A stretch of DNA of 64,000 nt from Deroplatys truncata (taxonomy: Eukaryota; Arthropoda; Insecta; Mantodea; Mantidae). Numbering within the stretch: the stretch's first letter is position 1; each line of letters opens with the position of its first letter. The DNA lies in contig CM060984.1 in NCBI GenBank assembly GCA_030765065.1, positions 103,769,488 to 103,833,487 of the forward strand, written 5' to 3'. This document shows, piece by piece, positions 32,397 to 43,538 of the stretch. A program made the translations under genes and the position numbers. Under the pieces are notes generated by a model. It worked only from the letters and a program-made list of their open reading frames with translations. It had not been told where the DNA came from and ran no database searches.

Positions 32397-32422
32397 TAAA
32401 ATTTATCTCAAGATAAATTTTA
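32397..32422. repeat. Perfect palindrome with a 2-nt centre (2)
   Basis: TAAAATTTATCT, centre CA, AGATAAATTTTA: twelve perfect pairs, 50 bp after palindrome 1. Confidence 0.9.
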
Positions 32423-33548
32423 GCTCAAGAATGAGCAAATCAATTGAAGCCATCAGTTCCATAAGAACACAATTCTACTTGTGCAAGTTTTGAGATAATT
32501 TAAGAAAACCTAATACATTTTCAAACTGAGCACTCGTTGGATTATTTTGAATGAAACACTTTTGGTAAGACTTTTTAATTATACGTAGTATATAGTGTGT
32601 AACAAACTAAATAAAATGAAAGACTTGTGTTGTTATGAAAATCATTTATATATTTTTAGGACCAAACAATAAATGTAATTGATTTTCGGGTCGTTGGCTA
32701 AAAGAAATATGTAAATAACATGAAAAAATGGAGACCATTATATAATCATATTTTTTTCAGTAATGCTTTATTTATCCCAATTAAAACATGTATATTAATA
32801 ATACCTTAGTTTATACAATACATGGAAACATTAATTATTAATGGAAATCCAATATCTCGTGTATGGATCACATCAAAACCCACTTCTTAATTCGAGTCCC
32901 AAACCTCCCTCCCTGATTATTCAACATTATGTATCACTGTGATCCTGCCTAAATTTATCTTTAAGATTTTGAAAATAAGGACGCTTTTCGCAAGAACTGA
33001 AAAATGATATTTAATAATATCTTTAGTTTTAGCTACTTTCAGTTGAGTTTCAGATTCATATGTTTTTTTTTAACTGATCAAACTTTACTTTTCCTTTCAT
33101 AAGGAATGTTTCACTTCCTAAGCCACTGGTTGTTTTGCTTGCACTTAAGATGCTTGATCTATATTTTGTTATTTTGTAACTGATCACCTTACATTTGTCC
33201 TTTTTCTTTGCAATGAGAACGGGTTCCGTGATTTTAGAGTATTTCTTTAATGCAAGTAAACTTATTCTTGGGTGTATTTGTCTTCCATTTATTTCGTAGC
33301 ACCGGTTCATCACTATCTAAATCACATTATCAGTTAATAAAACTGGTGAACATCTTCACTCCGTTACACTCGTATCAGCTGCAATTTAATAATGAAGACT
33401 GCTAGGTTCCTGCCGTGCGGCAACTTCCATACTTATCGCATCACGCATCACGCTCTAATCTTATACTACTATCTAACTTCCATATCAACACAGGTTCCGG
33501 ACTTGTGTAGTTTCACAATATGGAATAACATTCGAAAGCGGAATGAAT

Positions 33549-34349
33549 AAAAATCTTGTGCGTTGCACTAACATGAATTTCTCCACTAATTCTTCTTACA
33601 AAAGCGTATTATTCTATCTACTTATTGTTCACCTAAATAAACTTTCTATTCAGATTTTCGCATTTCTTAGTAGAATGCAGTAGATAAAGTCAGATTTTTA
33701 AAGAGTTTGTTGCTAAGAGATGAAATTCCATGCTCTTTGCAAGTAATAGGACTTACCAGTTGAGAAATGTAAAATTCAAATCAATAACAAGAAATATCTC
33801 GGAAATTGTTTACTCCAAAAAGGGCTTTATCTAAATAAACTGTGCGTTTTAAGCAAATCTAATTCTTGTGTACAAAGATTTTGTCTATTTCTTAGGGTTA
33901 ATCAATTATACAAAAGTAATTCAGATTTAACAGCACTTTACATGGCTATTCGTAGTATATTCAAGATATACATTTTATTTGTCATGTAAATATCTTAAAC
34001 ATGTGGTATTTTTAATCAAAATAATTAGAGCCCTATTTTAAAAAAGTAAAAAGCTTTGAAGACTTTTCTGTGTAAAGCGCAGCTTGGGGTGTGGGTTGTT
34101 TTCTGAAAATCTTCGTGTCATACCTTTGGAAGATACTGAACTTAAGTACCAAATTTGGTGTTCATAGGACTTTGGGTTTGAGTTATGCTGTTCACGATAC
34201 ACACACACGAACCATTTTCCTAAAAATCCTCCTTTTTTAGCTCAGGGGCTTCAAAACACGTGTTTCTGGTGAAGTCTCACATTGTATCTTTGGGTGGAAT
34301 ACAAAACGTCCCATATTTATTGTAGACACATAGTAGAGAAAGTAAAAAT
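33549..34349 (+). mobile_element. Family R element, full length (copy R14)
   Basis: Starts AAAATCTTGTGCGTTGCACT, ends TAGTAGAGAAAGTAAAAA. Diverged, subfamily Y-like centre (ACCAGTTGAGAAATG, GGAAATTGTTTACTCC). The CA tract is GATACACACACACGAACC. Confidence 0.85.
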
Positions 34350-36104
34350 ATCGAAATGTCTCGTTTATTGTTGAGGTTTGTGGAAAATGCTACATGGAGA
34401 AATGTATAAGCGCAGTACTACATAAAAGTATTGTTATTTACAAAATGTTCATAGAATGAACACTTAATATGTTGCAACAATTCTTCGTTACTATTATTCC
34501 ATTAGGTAACAATTTGATCTTTTAATGGTATATCCTGAACACTGCGGTGTAGTTTCGAACCCATAACAAGCATAAGGAAGAAGCACACGTTTGTGTACCA
34601 TTAAATCTTTTATTTATTTTTTAATGTTTATTAATATAGCAGAAAGAGTACCGAATTTTATTACCGATTTTCAAAACATCGCATGAAGTACATGTTACGC
34701 AGTGATAGAGGTGAGGAAGAGATACAAAGAGAGTTAGATAGAGTGGAAAGAATAGGGGAAAGAGTAATCTCTGCAATTAAGGTGAGTGGAACTGGAATTT
34801 GATAGTTTTAAATATTTAAGTGGTTGCTTGTGATCTCTCTGATGCAGCTGTCTATCCTTGCGTCTAATCTGTGGTCCGGAATTTAATCACGATTGGATCA
34901 AGCTGAGCGTTTTACTTCGGCTTTACCCGAGTCTCTAGGACAACTGCCGGGTATTCGGGTAGTTTGAACATGTTTCATTCCCACAAAAACTTACTTGTGC
35001 ACTAATAAACTGAAACTGAAAAATGGGGGAAGGTATTGCTTGCCACTCTTGCAAAATGCGCATTTTTAAGGCTACCCTATAATTAATTTTTCAAGAAGAT
35101 TTCGAAAACAAAAATCATTTCTGTAAATGTTTCATAGATACAAGTCTCAAACATTCTGGAAGTAGGATTCTATTGCCTTATCAACTTTTGGAAATTTAAA
35201 TGACCAAACGCTACGTTTTTAAAAATTCTGCGTAGGCGTGTGGAAATAGATGTGCCACTTTAAAACTTGATTCTCTCTTGGTTTCCAAAATTTTTGCCAC
35301 TTAACTGTTTTTTATTGTGCACTTTTTGTTCTATTTCTTACAAACCTTCATTTTAGCTTCTTTGAAGCTGAATGAAGATATCTATACAATTTTTTGTATC
35401 AAGTATAGCTTTTTTTAAATTAGGGCTTAAATCATTTAATACAAGTTGACTTATAAAATTTAAAGCTATTATCTACTTCATGATTTTTCCACTGAAATTT
35501 TTAGTGTTATAAAAAATGTGATCTTAGATTAATAACACCATATTAGTAAAATAATATGCAAAATTCAAAATTATATAAGTTTAATTTATATATGGGCCAT
35601 TTCACATTTGACTCAATTTTCATTTTTTGAAAGTTATTTTCTTGGAGAATTAGCTACCTGGGACTATGAAGATTAATTTATTGATATAGCTGTATCGGAG
35701 AGATCTGGTTAACCAAGTTGGTTGAATGTTTAGAAATTAACAATGTCAGTACACTTAAACATTCACATTTCCACCTTGATATTTAAACAGTTATTTTAAT
35801 TTCGAATAATAAATGCTTACTTGCAACTAAGCCAAATTTTAGGCAATTATTTGCAAAAATGATAAAGCAAGTGATATATGGAATGTTTTCAGTTTGGCCG
35901 TGGATGAGACTGGAATTTACAGTACAAAGAAAATGACACATTCGTAGTTAGCGTAAAATATAAATATATTATTTAATAATACGTTAAGTGAAACTCGTGG
36001 AAGTAATAAAATGCGTGCAAAGCATAAGGCATTTTTATAATTAATTACTCACCATCTTTAAATGTTTGTTAAATGTGAATTTGATTCCAAAGCATAACGG
36101 CAGG
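34350..36104. other. Unassigned AT-rich stretch
   Basis: About 1.75 kb with no recognised gene or repeat and no frame of 60 or more codons on either strand, so it is unlikely to hold a large exon. Confidence 0.45.
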
Positions 36105-36670
36105 CATGCGACGGAGAAAATGAAAAATAGAACATTTCCAGGTCTTCTGTATCAATACAGAATTATTAAAATATGGAGAACGGGAAGAATTACAGGTAGA
36201 TTATTCAATATGATAAATAAGTGTCGGAAAATAATTAAATCCCAGAAGAATGACGTCAAGCTAATGTAATCCCAACATTTAAGAAAGGCGAACTAAATAA
36301 ACGCTCGAATTACCGAGTCTCCTAAACACTGCTTATAAATTCTACATCAAAATAATCAGTGCCCGATTAAAAATAACAATCAATATGATTAAAAAACCCA
36401 AAGTGATATTAGGAGACGGCGTTGTTATATAGTTAATATATTTTCATATATTAAATAATTGAAAAGAGAATGGAATTTAATCTAGAGAAACACATAGACT
36501 TCATAAATTTATAAAAGTATACTTTGAGAAATATTAGAAAAGAAAGGGCATTCTAGACATCTAATCAAACTACTGCAAAACATGCATAAAGCAACTGAAA
36601 TAAGTATTAGATTAGGAAATGGAACACTTTCAAAGGAATGAAAGTTTATAGGTGTTTAAGACAAGAATGC
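36105..36670 (+). pseudogene. LINE reverse-transcriptase palm/finger remnant (family LINE-A type)
   Basis: Across several frames the translation gives the classic non-LTR order: LLKYG..-like LKYGE, NPRRMTS..(IPEEW-like), PTFKKGELNKRSNYR, then LLNTAYKFYIKIISARLK, EFNLEKHIDFIN, ISIRLGNGTLSKE and finally GV.RQECSF, the decayed GVRQGC motif 5' of the YADD box. The YADD region is lost where family R copy R15 begins. At least four frame changes and several stops. It could pair with the C-terminal fragments at 4805-5180 and 51820-52290 as parts of one family, but they do not overlap, so that is inference. Confidence 0.75.
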
Positions 36671-37460
36671 AGTTTCTCTATTACGTACATACATAATAGG
36701 TAGAGAAGGTATTGTATTCCATCCTAAACTTCGATACCGAGATTTTACCAAAAAGGCATGTTTTCATTTTCCCTGAATACAAAAAGAAAACATATTTTGG
36801 AAAAAATTCCGCGCACGCGCCTGTGTTTGAAGTCAGCACCTTCCAAAGATAAGACACGAAGATTTTCGCTAAAATCCCTTCACCCCAAACTACCCTTCAC
36901 ATAGAAAATGTTTCCAAAGTTTTGATTTTCTAATAAATTACTAACGATTTTTATCAAAATACCACAGATTTTTCATGACAAATAAAACGTAATTTTCTGG
37001 GAATAGCCGTTGAAGTCCAGTTCATTCGGAAGGGATTTTTGTATAATCTTGTATAATTGGTAAACGTTAAGCGATAGACGAAAACGTACCCTACAAAAAA
37101 TGTAGATCTCTTTAAAACACACAATTTGACAATTTGTTTCAAATAACTTTGTTGTGGCATCAGCCGTTTCCGAGATATCCGTTACTATGGTTCGTATTGT
37201 TTAGTACTTAGCCATTCTTTTAAAGGTCGGTATTCCGGTGTTTCTCTCGATGTCGTGGAAAGAGAATGGAATTCTAAGGCCAGTGTGTAGAGTTCAATTC
37301 AATTATGGACACTCCCTTTTATCTATAACGAAATGTGTAGTGCAACTATTTTCGGAAATGTTTGTCTCAATTAAAAATAAGTAGGTAGGAAAATAAAATT
37401 TCGTAATTTGTATACAATAGAGGGTAGAGATAGCCATGTAAATGTAACGCATATTATTTT
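36671..37460 (-). mobile_element. Family R element, nearly full length (copy R15)
   Basis: Right end AGTTTCTCTATTACGTACAT, left end CATGTAAATGTAACGCATAT. The microsatellite site is GC-shifted (GCGCACGCGCCTGTG). Subfamily X centre (TCTCGATGTCGTGG; CCGAGATATCCGTTAC). Confidence 0.85.
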
Positions 37461-38452
37461 AATAGTGTCCTTTTCGGAGCTCATTTGTCTTAATTTTACT
37501 ATTAAAATGCCACTTTCGTTTTACGGACAAGGGATAATAACGTCATTCCTTTAATTTATTGCAACATAAGCTAAATTGGTCAAAGCTTTTCTATAGATTC
37601 CTTCCTACAACTTTATTTGACGAAGATAAAGGTTTAAGACCAGCTAATATCAGTTGCAGGAATTGAGGCCAATATTCACACTATGGTTGGCAAACACATT
37701 AATTTGTCATCAAAGCTGATGAATACTATTCATTTTATATTTGTGCGGTATAGCTTTCCCTGCTTCCCTGAAATTCTCCCAAGATGTCTGAACGATTTCT
37801 CAAGGGACTCGAAAGATCTGGGTCAGAACGATAACACTGACAGGCTTCCCCAATCAGCTAAATGGAGCACGGAGCGAGACAGTCTCTTGTTTCTATCACA
37901 GGGTGTTTCCGCCATCATTAATGGCTTATGTTCTGGTTGGGTTGTTTTCTCTTTATCTTCTGCAGAAAATCCAAGAAAAATATTAAGCCCACTTTCTTTC
38001 TTCTAAGTATAGCGCTTTTCTTCTTTGGCAAGTACGTGCCAAACATAAAATCAACTAAAAACCTGAGCCGATCCATGTTAAGGCAAGCCAGAGTAGTATG
38101 TTTTATAAGTATGTGAATTTCTAATTGGAATACATCCTTGTTATTTACGTTTTATCGTAGGAATAAATTAATATACTTAATTGACTGTGTTTGTGTTTAT
38201 TTTATGAGGAAATTTCAAGGCTTCCAAGATAACACGTGAATTTAAATGCGTGTGCTTCGGAGCGCATGCTGAAGAACAGTTCTCATAACAGGTATAGGTT
38301 ATTCAGGTATCATCAATCTGTAGTTCTCGGGAGCTGGCTCCAACTTCTTCGCACCCGTTAGCGTGTGCCACAAGGAAAGCTGAGCGGCAGACTGGGTTGT
38401 AAACTCAATGGCGTTTCCTGGAACTGCGTGGGAGTAATTGCGATACAAAATG
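37461..38452. other. Unassigned stretch
   Basis: The plus frame 37683-38006 (107 codons) overlaps 37928-38116; neither shows a domain, though the first ends in a serine-rich patch. It may be single-copy DNA. No splice structure is defensible. Confidence 0.4.
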
Positions 38453-38935
38453 ATTTTAAGTGGAATTAATTGTTCTTTCACACAAGCCGTGTGTTAGAAA
38501 GGGTTGGAAAGGTAGAATCAGATGACTGAAAAATTCAATGCCATAGCCATAAATTTAATGGCGTGCCGGCATGTTGCCATGGTAGCTCAGTGGTTAGAGC
38601 AACCGGACGGAGACCGGGAGATCCGTGGTTCAAATCCCCACGGCTTGTGTGAAAGAACAATTAATTCCATTAATTGACCTAAACTAAAAGCCCGGGACTT
38701 ACGTACATACAAAGAATGTAAGTCGTCATTGGGGTATGACAACTCAATACAATTTGAGATGTCCTTGTGGTTTACCGGGAAAAATGCGAGTCAGCTGGAG
38801 AATTTAATGGCGTGCCGGCATGTTGCCATGGTAGCTCAGTGGTTAGAGCAACCGGACGGAGACCGGGAGATCCGTGGTTCAAATCCCGGCTATGGCATTG
38901 CATTTTTCAGTCATCTGATTCTACCTTTCCAACAT
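38453..38935. repeat. Composite of two SINE-E copies with interleaved inverted repeats
   Basis: Two identical 87-bp direct repeats (38552-38638, 38801-38887) carry the tRNA-like core CATGGTAGCTCAGTGGTTAG..GTTCAAATCCC. A 31-bp perfect inverted repeat joins 38461-38491 with 38639-38669, and a 45-bp inverted repeat with one mismatch joins 38504-38548 with 38888-38932, so the order is a, b, direct, a', direct, b'. In the second copy GCCATGG can pair with CTATGGC as an acceptor stem, but the anticodon loop ACGGAGA lacks T33 and the T-arm is mismatched, so these are tRNA-derived repeats rather than tRNA genes. Confidence 0.88.
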
Positions 38936-39277
38936 GATTTTAAGTGTTGTAATCATATTGTTTTACGAAAGCATATTGCTTATATGATAATACATTATTA
39001 TTATTATGATTATTAGTATTATTAAATACAACTAAAATGTTCAATATGGCGAGACATGATTAATCTATACATTGCATCATGGGAGGGATTATACAAGAAA
39101 TGAATAGTAAATTATTTAATAAGACCGTTATAATCCATATGTTCAAAGGCAAAATAAACAAGTTGTAAGTCTGAATAGCATGAACAAATTAAGCAATAGC
39201 AATAAATTACCGTACGATAAAATGTATTTTAACTTACATCCTCAACCTTTGTTTCCAATAAAACTGAACTTGCAGGC
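38936..39277. other. Unassigned AT-rich stretch
   Basis: Contains a short TTA-rich run near 38996-39025; otherwise nothing recognised. Confidence 0.5.
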
Positions 39278-39412
39278 AATCGCGAGAAACGACTGAAAAT
39301 CGATAGGAGATAAAAAGAATGACAAAGTTTCGAACAAATCGAAACATCAATAACGGATCCTCGGAAATCACTTGTGTCCCCCCAAAAAAAACTTGGAATA
39401 AAATGAGTGTAA

Positions 39413-39570
39413 GATTAGCATTAACTTTATTAGCTTTTATTTTTTTAACTAAAAGCTATTCATTATTAGATTTTTTTTATTATCAAATAAGTGTTTGGTT
39501 TTTATTTTTATGTTTGAGCAATTGCTCGTAAAACCCCTAATAAAGCGTAATTAGAATTTTAAGATCGGCT
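39413..39570. mobile_element. Small AT-rich insertion with inverted ends inside R16
   Basis: Relative to other R copies about 158 bp are extra between AATGAGTGT and AAAGAGATC. The insert starts AAGATTAGCATTAACTTTAT and ends in CTAATAAAGCGTAATT, imperfect inverted repeats of about 20 bp, with an inner AGCTTTTA/TAAAAGCT pair. Best read as a tiny MITE. Its 70-codon hydrophobic frame is compositional. Confidence 0.5.
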
Positions 39571-39912
39571 TTAAAGAGATCTATATGTTTTGTGTACCTA
39601 CGTTTTCGTACATCACTTAACGTTTAGGAGTTATACAAGATTATGCAAAGTCCCTTCCAAATAAAGAGGAGTTCAAGAGTTATTTCCAGAAAACTCAGGA
39701 TATACATTTTGTCATCTAAATATCTTTAATAAATGGTATTATAATCAAAATAGAACCGCTTTTGTTTTGTTTTTGCGAAAATCATTCTTTCCAGAAATAT
39801 TTCATAGTTGGGGTGGCGAATTTTCTTGAAAATCTTCGTTTCGCATCTTTGGTAGACATTGAACTTAAATACCAAGTTTGGTATCTATTCAACTTCTCGT
39901 TGTCATGATGTT

Positions 39913-39976
39913 CTCACACTCACACACACACACACTCACAGGCTCGCACACATACACATTCAAACACGCGCGCGCG
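39913..39976. repeat. Compound CA/CG microsatellite inside R16
   Basis: TCACACTCACACACACAC-type repeats with CT and GG interruptions ending in CGCGCGCG; same position as the CA tract of R9. Confidence 0.9.
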
Positions 39977-40111
39977 GACCTTTTTCTAAACATACTTTTT
40001 TCATTCAGGTGGCCTCAAAACATATATTTACGATGAGATCTTTGTATCTAATTTCTGGGTTGAATGCAATACCTTCTCTACTTACTATGTACGTGGTAGA
40101 GAAAGTAAAAA

Positions 40112-40904
40112 TTATTCTCTATAATTTACAAGACATTTATATCTAAACAACGTAGTGGGTTAAATCTAATTTATATGAACGTCCTTCGAAATTTAAAATT
40201 CGATGGTGGGTAACAAAGCTATTATTGTTATTATTATTAAAAATACTTAACATTTTTTAACAAAATTTCAAATTACGGGGCGGGATATGCTTAAAATAAC
40301 TTAGGATGTGTCTGGGAATTCCATCTTATGCATATCTCAACCATAAAGTGAAATAGATGTATCTCGTAGCATTTATGAATAAATGTTTTCAGGCAAGGAG
40401 ACATTATTTTTTAAAAACATATCTGCAGTGGAGGACTTAGCGACACTAAAGTCAAGCCACTGATTAATAACTCTGTTTCGACAGTTTTAGCGTTAATCCG
40501 ACAGAGGGCAACAATAGTGTAGACAGTTGAAAACACTTCATCCCCAGGGAACATTGTGCCGCACATCATTTGTTACACGTCGGTTCCCGTCAAACCGCAA
40601 TAGTTTTGCTGTCGTTAGTCATGCATGACATGCCAAAGTGCAACATGTGAAATATTGGCGGTGCCGAATCTGAGGAACCTGACATGAAATAACACGTGTT
40701 TTCCAAATGAAGGGTACAACGAATGTCAGAAACAATTGACAAACGAGACAATGTTGCCATCCCCTAGAACATTTGAAAGTTGACGTGAGAACAGCAATAG
40801 CTTTCCTAATAATTGGACAAATATAATTTCACACAGATACAGCATTAAAAAATTGCAATGTAAATTTACAACACAATTTTTGATGAGATTTTAAATTAAA
40901 TTGC
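40112..40904. other. Unassigned stretch
   Basis: 40430-40760 is less AT-rich (GACAGTTTTAGCG, CAAACCGCAATAG) but no frame of 60 codons or more lies in it. Nothing recognised. Confidence 0.45.
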
Positions 40905-41215
40905 AGGCCTGATATATCAGTAAAGTATATACAATATATGTTTTCTCAACCACAAGTGTAGCATTTGATAACGAATTTTTTCTGGGAATGACTCTTTCAG
41001 GTTCCTGGAAAAAAGTATGTGTGTGTGTGTTGCATGCAATTTCCGTTTGTCACTCATTTTTGAGAGAGAAAAAAGAAGGAATTTCCCCATCCCTAAACCC
41101 CACCAACTTTCTAACTTTTTATTTTCTCGAAAAATAGCACTAACGATATTGATAGAAATATCGTTTGTTTGAGAAGTTGGTATAATGAATAAAGTACGTA
41201 ACTTAAATTTTATGA
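40905..41215 (-). mobile_element. Highly diverged family R-like fragment (copy R17, doubtful)
   Basis: Order of blocks recalls R on the minus strand: a GTGTGTGTGTG tract, then CATTTTTGAGAGAG, CCCCATCCCTAAACCCCACC, TTTTTATTTTCTCGAAAAAT and CTAACGATATTGATAGAAAT. Spacing is altered and the ends are absent. Confidence 0.35.
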
Positions 41216-41394
41216 AAATAATCATAACTCAAAAACCAAAACAGATTGACAACATATTAGTCTGGAAACAACTGTGCGAACTGTGTTAATTTTTTAATGG
41301 CGTTATATAATTTTATTTGCGTTATATTACCACTGATGTTTATTTGCGTTTTTAAATAGTTTAAGCAGAAAACTCTAAAAACACGTATGAGCTC

Positions 41395-41631
41395 ATGCAA
41401 AGGATGATATTTATCGTATTGAGCGATTTACACCTTTTTTATTATCACCTCCTTTTAATTTTCACGTTTGCGGAGACAGTGAACGAAATGCACGGAATGA
41501 TGCTGAAACGCATTCAGGATCAACAGTTATTCGCTATTTGCCTTCCGACAGTGTCAGTTAACTCAATTACGTGTGACGTATCGCATTCGTGTGATGCAAC
41601 ACCATTAGGTAAGGTAAGAGGTAAGAGGTAA
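41395..41631 (+). CDS. Possible first coding exon with hydrophobic start, unrecognised
   Basis: The frame begins MQRMIFIVLSDLHLFYYHLL, a hydrophobic leader, and at 41608 meets ATTAG|GTAAGG, a good splice-donor match. Reading through the donor ends in a stop 24 bases later. This could be a signal-peptide exon of an unseen gene, but no acceptor or second exon was found, and the donor lies in a GTAAGAG tandem that creates donor-like strings by itself. Confidence 0.2.
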   Translation: MQRMIFIVLSDLHLFYYHLLLIFTFAETVNEMHGMMLKRIQDQQLFAICLPTVSVNSITCDVSHSCDATPLGKVRGKR

Positions 41632-41652
41632 GGTACGAGGTAAGAGGTGCGG
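41609..41652. repeat. Short tandem of GGTAAGA-like units
   Basis: GGTAAG, GTAAGAG, GTAAGAG, GTAAG, GTACGAG, GTAAGAG, GTGCGG in a row: a degenerate 5-7 bp tandem. Confidence 0.8.
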
Positions 41653-41957
41653 AAGGAAAGTACGAAAGAGGCAGGGCTTATGTCTTACAACCACATAGGT
41701 ACAAAGAACTATATGCATTCCTCTTTTCCCGCTAGTCATTCTGAGAAACTTTTCTTTCCTCATCCGCCCTAGATTTAATGGGTTCCTTTCTCAGAGCTGG
41801 AAACAAAAACAGATTTGCTCGCTGACTTCACAGAGCATTCATTTGGTTGATACCTTATCTATCTATCTAACTCACTCTCGCCGAGATTCAAACTCGAGTT
41901 TCCAGCCGGACACGTAATTCCTATACTACGGATGTAGTCATTTAAACAGTTAAATAC

Positions 41958-42276
41958 ATTATATTTTAATATAAACGTTAGAGCCATTTTTGAGAAAATG
42001 AGGAATAACAAAAACTCTTCCATGTAAACGCTATGTTGGACTGAGACGATTTTCTCCAATTACTTCGTGTCGCGTTCTTGGGAGGTCCTAACAGACTATG
42101 TTTTTGAGTTATGCGCACGTAACGCACACTCGCATACACACACGGACCTTTTTCATGAACTGCTTTTTTACTAGGGGGGGGGGCATGCATATTCGGTAAA
42201 ATCTCAACATCAAATTTTTGGGTGAAATACAATAATTCCTCTATTTACTGCGAGTACGTAGTTGAGAAAGTAAATA
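41958..42276 (+). mobile_element. Family R right-part fragment (copy R18)
   Basis: From TTTTAATATAAACGTTAGAG to GTAGTTGAGAAAGTAAATAT. It keeps the CA site (ACTCGCATACACACACGGACC) and has a run of nine Gs at 42175-42183. The SINE-A copy A2 lies directly after its right end. Confidence 0.8.
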
Positions 42277-42280
42277 TTTA

Positions 42281-42816
42281 ACCGAGCGGGCTGGCTCAGG
42301 CGGTAACGTCTGTGGCCCGTGGCCCGCATCCGGGAGGGCGTGGGTTCGATTCCCATGGCTAACCTATGGGTTTTTTTTCGGGGATTTACCCGGGTTGCCA
42401 AGCAAATGTTGGGAAGTATCAATACATCCTCCGAATTTCCTGTTCCTCCACTTCATCTGCATTCTCATTTCACTTCACCGTTCATCTGCTTGGCCTCTTT
42501 CAGGATTACAAGTGTCGGCGGGAGGTCTCGGTGTATGCATGGCAGCGGAAAAGTATGCGCTAAGGAAACCTTCGTCGCCCGGACTGCAAGCGATCTCCGG
42601 GTCCCGGCTCCCACAAGGGGTAAGGGAATTCAAATATGTGTATGGTAGGGACTCTGCCCTGTGCCTGTCGTGCCTCCTGATCCGACCGTCCTCTGTCTCC
42701 TCTTACCTCATCCCTCCCTCACGGGGGTGTCCCGTCAGGGGCTTAGGCACAAAAGATCTGCGTAGCTCGAGGTGCTAAATCTCCCTCCGCTTCTAGTCCT
42801 GCCCTATCCTATCCTA
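42281..42816 (+). repeat. Long tRNA-derived SINE (family A, copy A2)
   Basis: Head ACCGAGCGGGCTGGCTCAGG with B-box GTGGGTTCGATTCCC, then GGTTTTTTTTCGGGGATTTA, CATCTGCTTGGCCTCTTTCA, GTGTCGGCGGGAGGTCTCGG, TCCGGGTCCCGGCT and a CCTATCCTATCC tail. AAATAT on both sides (42272-42277, 42816-42821) may be the target duplication but is separated from the head by three bases. Three overlapping plus frames are translations of the SINE. Confidence 0.87.
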
Positions 42817-43538
42817 AATATCATTTTTAAAAATTCAGAAACAAAATATCTTTCTGAAAAGTTATACGCTCTACATAAACTAACTCTCCAGGATATTTAA
42901 GATGATTGATGAAGTATGCAGAGTGAAGTTTATAATAAGCAATCGAATGCAGTATACCTCCAGAGGCTGTTCATTTTCAAGTCCCTTACAGCAGTATCAA
43001 CCACTACAAAGATATACATATTTCGCTAACAGGCTTATTGCACGGGGTATTATGGCAATATACGACCATTGCGCTCGCTTAATCTGCATTTTAATAGCGC
43101 AATAACAGCGACGTAAGCAATCAGAAAATATTGATAGCTGCAGCTCCCAGCTGAGCGACACTGATTTTGGAACGTGATCAAAAAACAGCTCATGCTTTGT
43201 TTTTCATTGTTTAGTCGTTCCTAAAACTTCTCTAAACAAAAGAGTGGTAATGATCCATTCGGCCAGTCAATATACTTCTGCTGCAGTGGAAAGATTTGGG
43301 ATTTGGCCATAAAGGTTTCTACACGTTTAATGGAGTTTTAGCAGCTAAATATGATATTCAATTCTGCTTGGGTTTACACCAGTTGATTCTTTTCTATCTG
43401 CATTTTTGTTTCATTGGTAAATTACTCTTTCTACCGCTTACTGTGGTAGGGAACGATTGTGTTCCATTAAAAGAATTCGTTTTGATGTCCATGAATCCTA
43501 ATCTGTGTATGTGAGAGAAAGAAAGAGAGGACATAATT
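42817..43538. other. Unassigned stretch
   Basis: Two short plus frames (42902-43105, 43296-43514) without motifs; no repeat copy recognised. Confidence 0.45.

Larger units (their letters stand above)
31727..33548. other. Unassigned stretch with two palindromes
   Basis: Holds the near-perfect palindromes at 32326-32347 and 32397-32422 (listed separately). The minus-strand 85-codon frame at 33056-33313 is lysine-rich, starts MMNRCYEI, and has no motif I recognise. Confidence 0.4.
39278..40111 (+). mobile_element. Family R element lacking its left end, interrupted (copy R16)
   Basis: Enters at CAATCGCGAGAAACGACTGA (subfamily X) and ends GTGGTAGAGAAAGTAAAAA. It is split by a small AT-rich insert (39413-39570). 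The microsatellite at 39913-39976 is a compound CA/CG tract. Confidence 0.85.
41216..41957. other. Unassigned stretch with a short GGTAAGA tandem
   Basis: Includes the frame at 41395-41631 and the GGTAAGA-type tandem at 41609-41652 (separate entries); no repeat family copy recognised. Confidence 0.45.

Noticed and set aside
38571-38890. Two tRNA-like sequences with plausible D-arms and, in the second, a closing acceptor stem
   Set aside because: The anticodon loop ACGGAGA lacks T33 and the T-stem has mismatches; identical cores lie inside a repeat found elsewhere at 19.4 kb, so they are SINE heads.
39392-39531. Hydrophobic frame resembling a mitochondrial ND subunit (possible NUMT)
   Set aside because: No conserved ND4, ND5 or ND6 block could be matched, and the insert has inverted ends and sits cleanly inside a family R copy, which fits a small MITE better.
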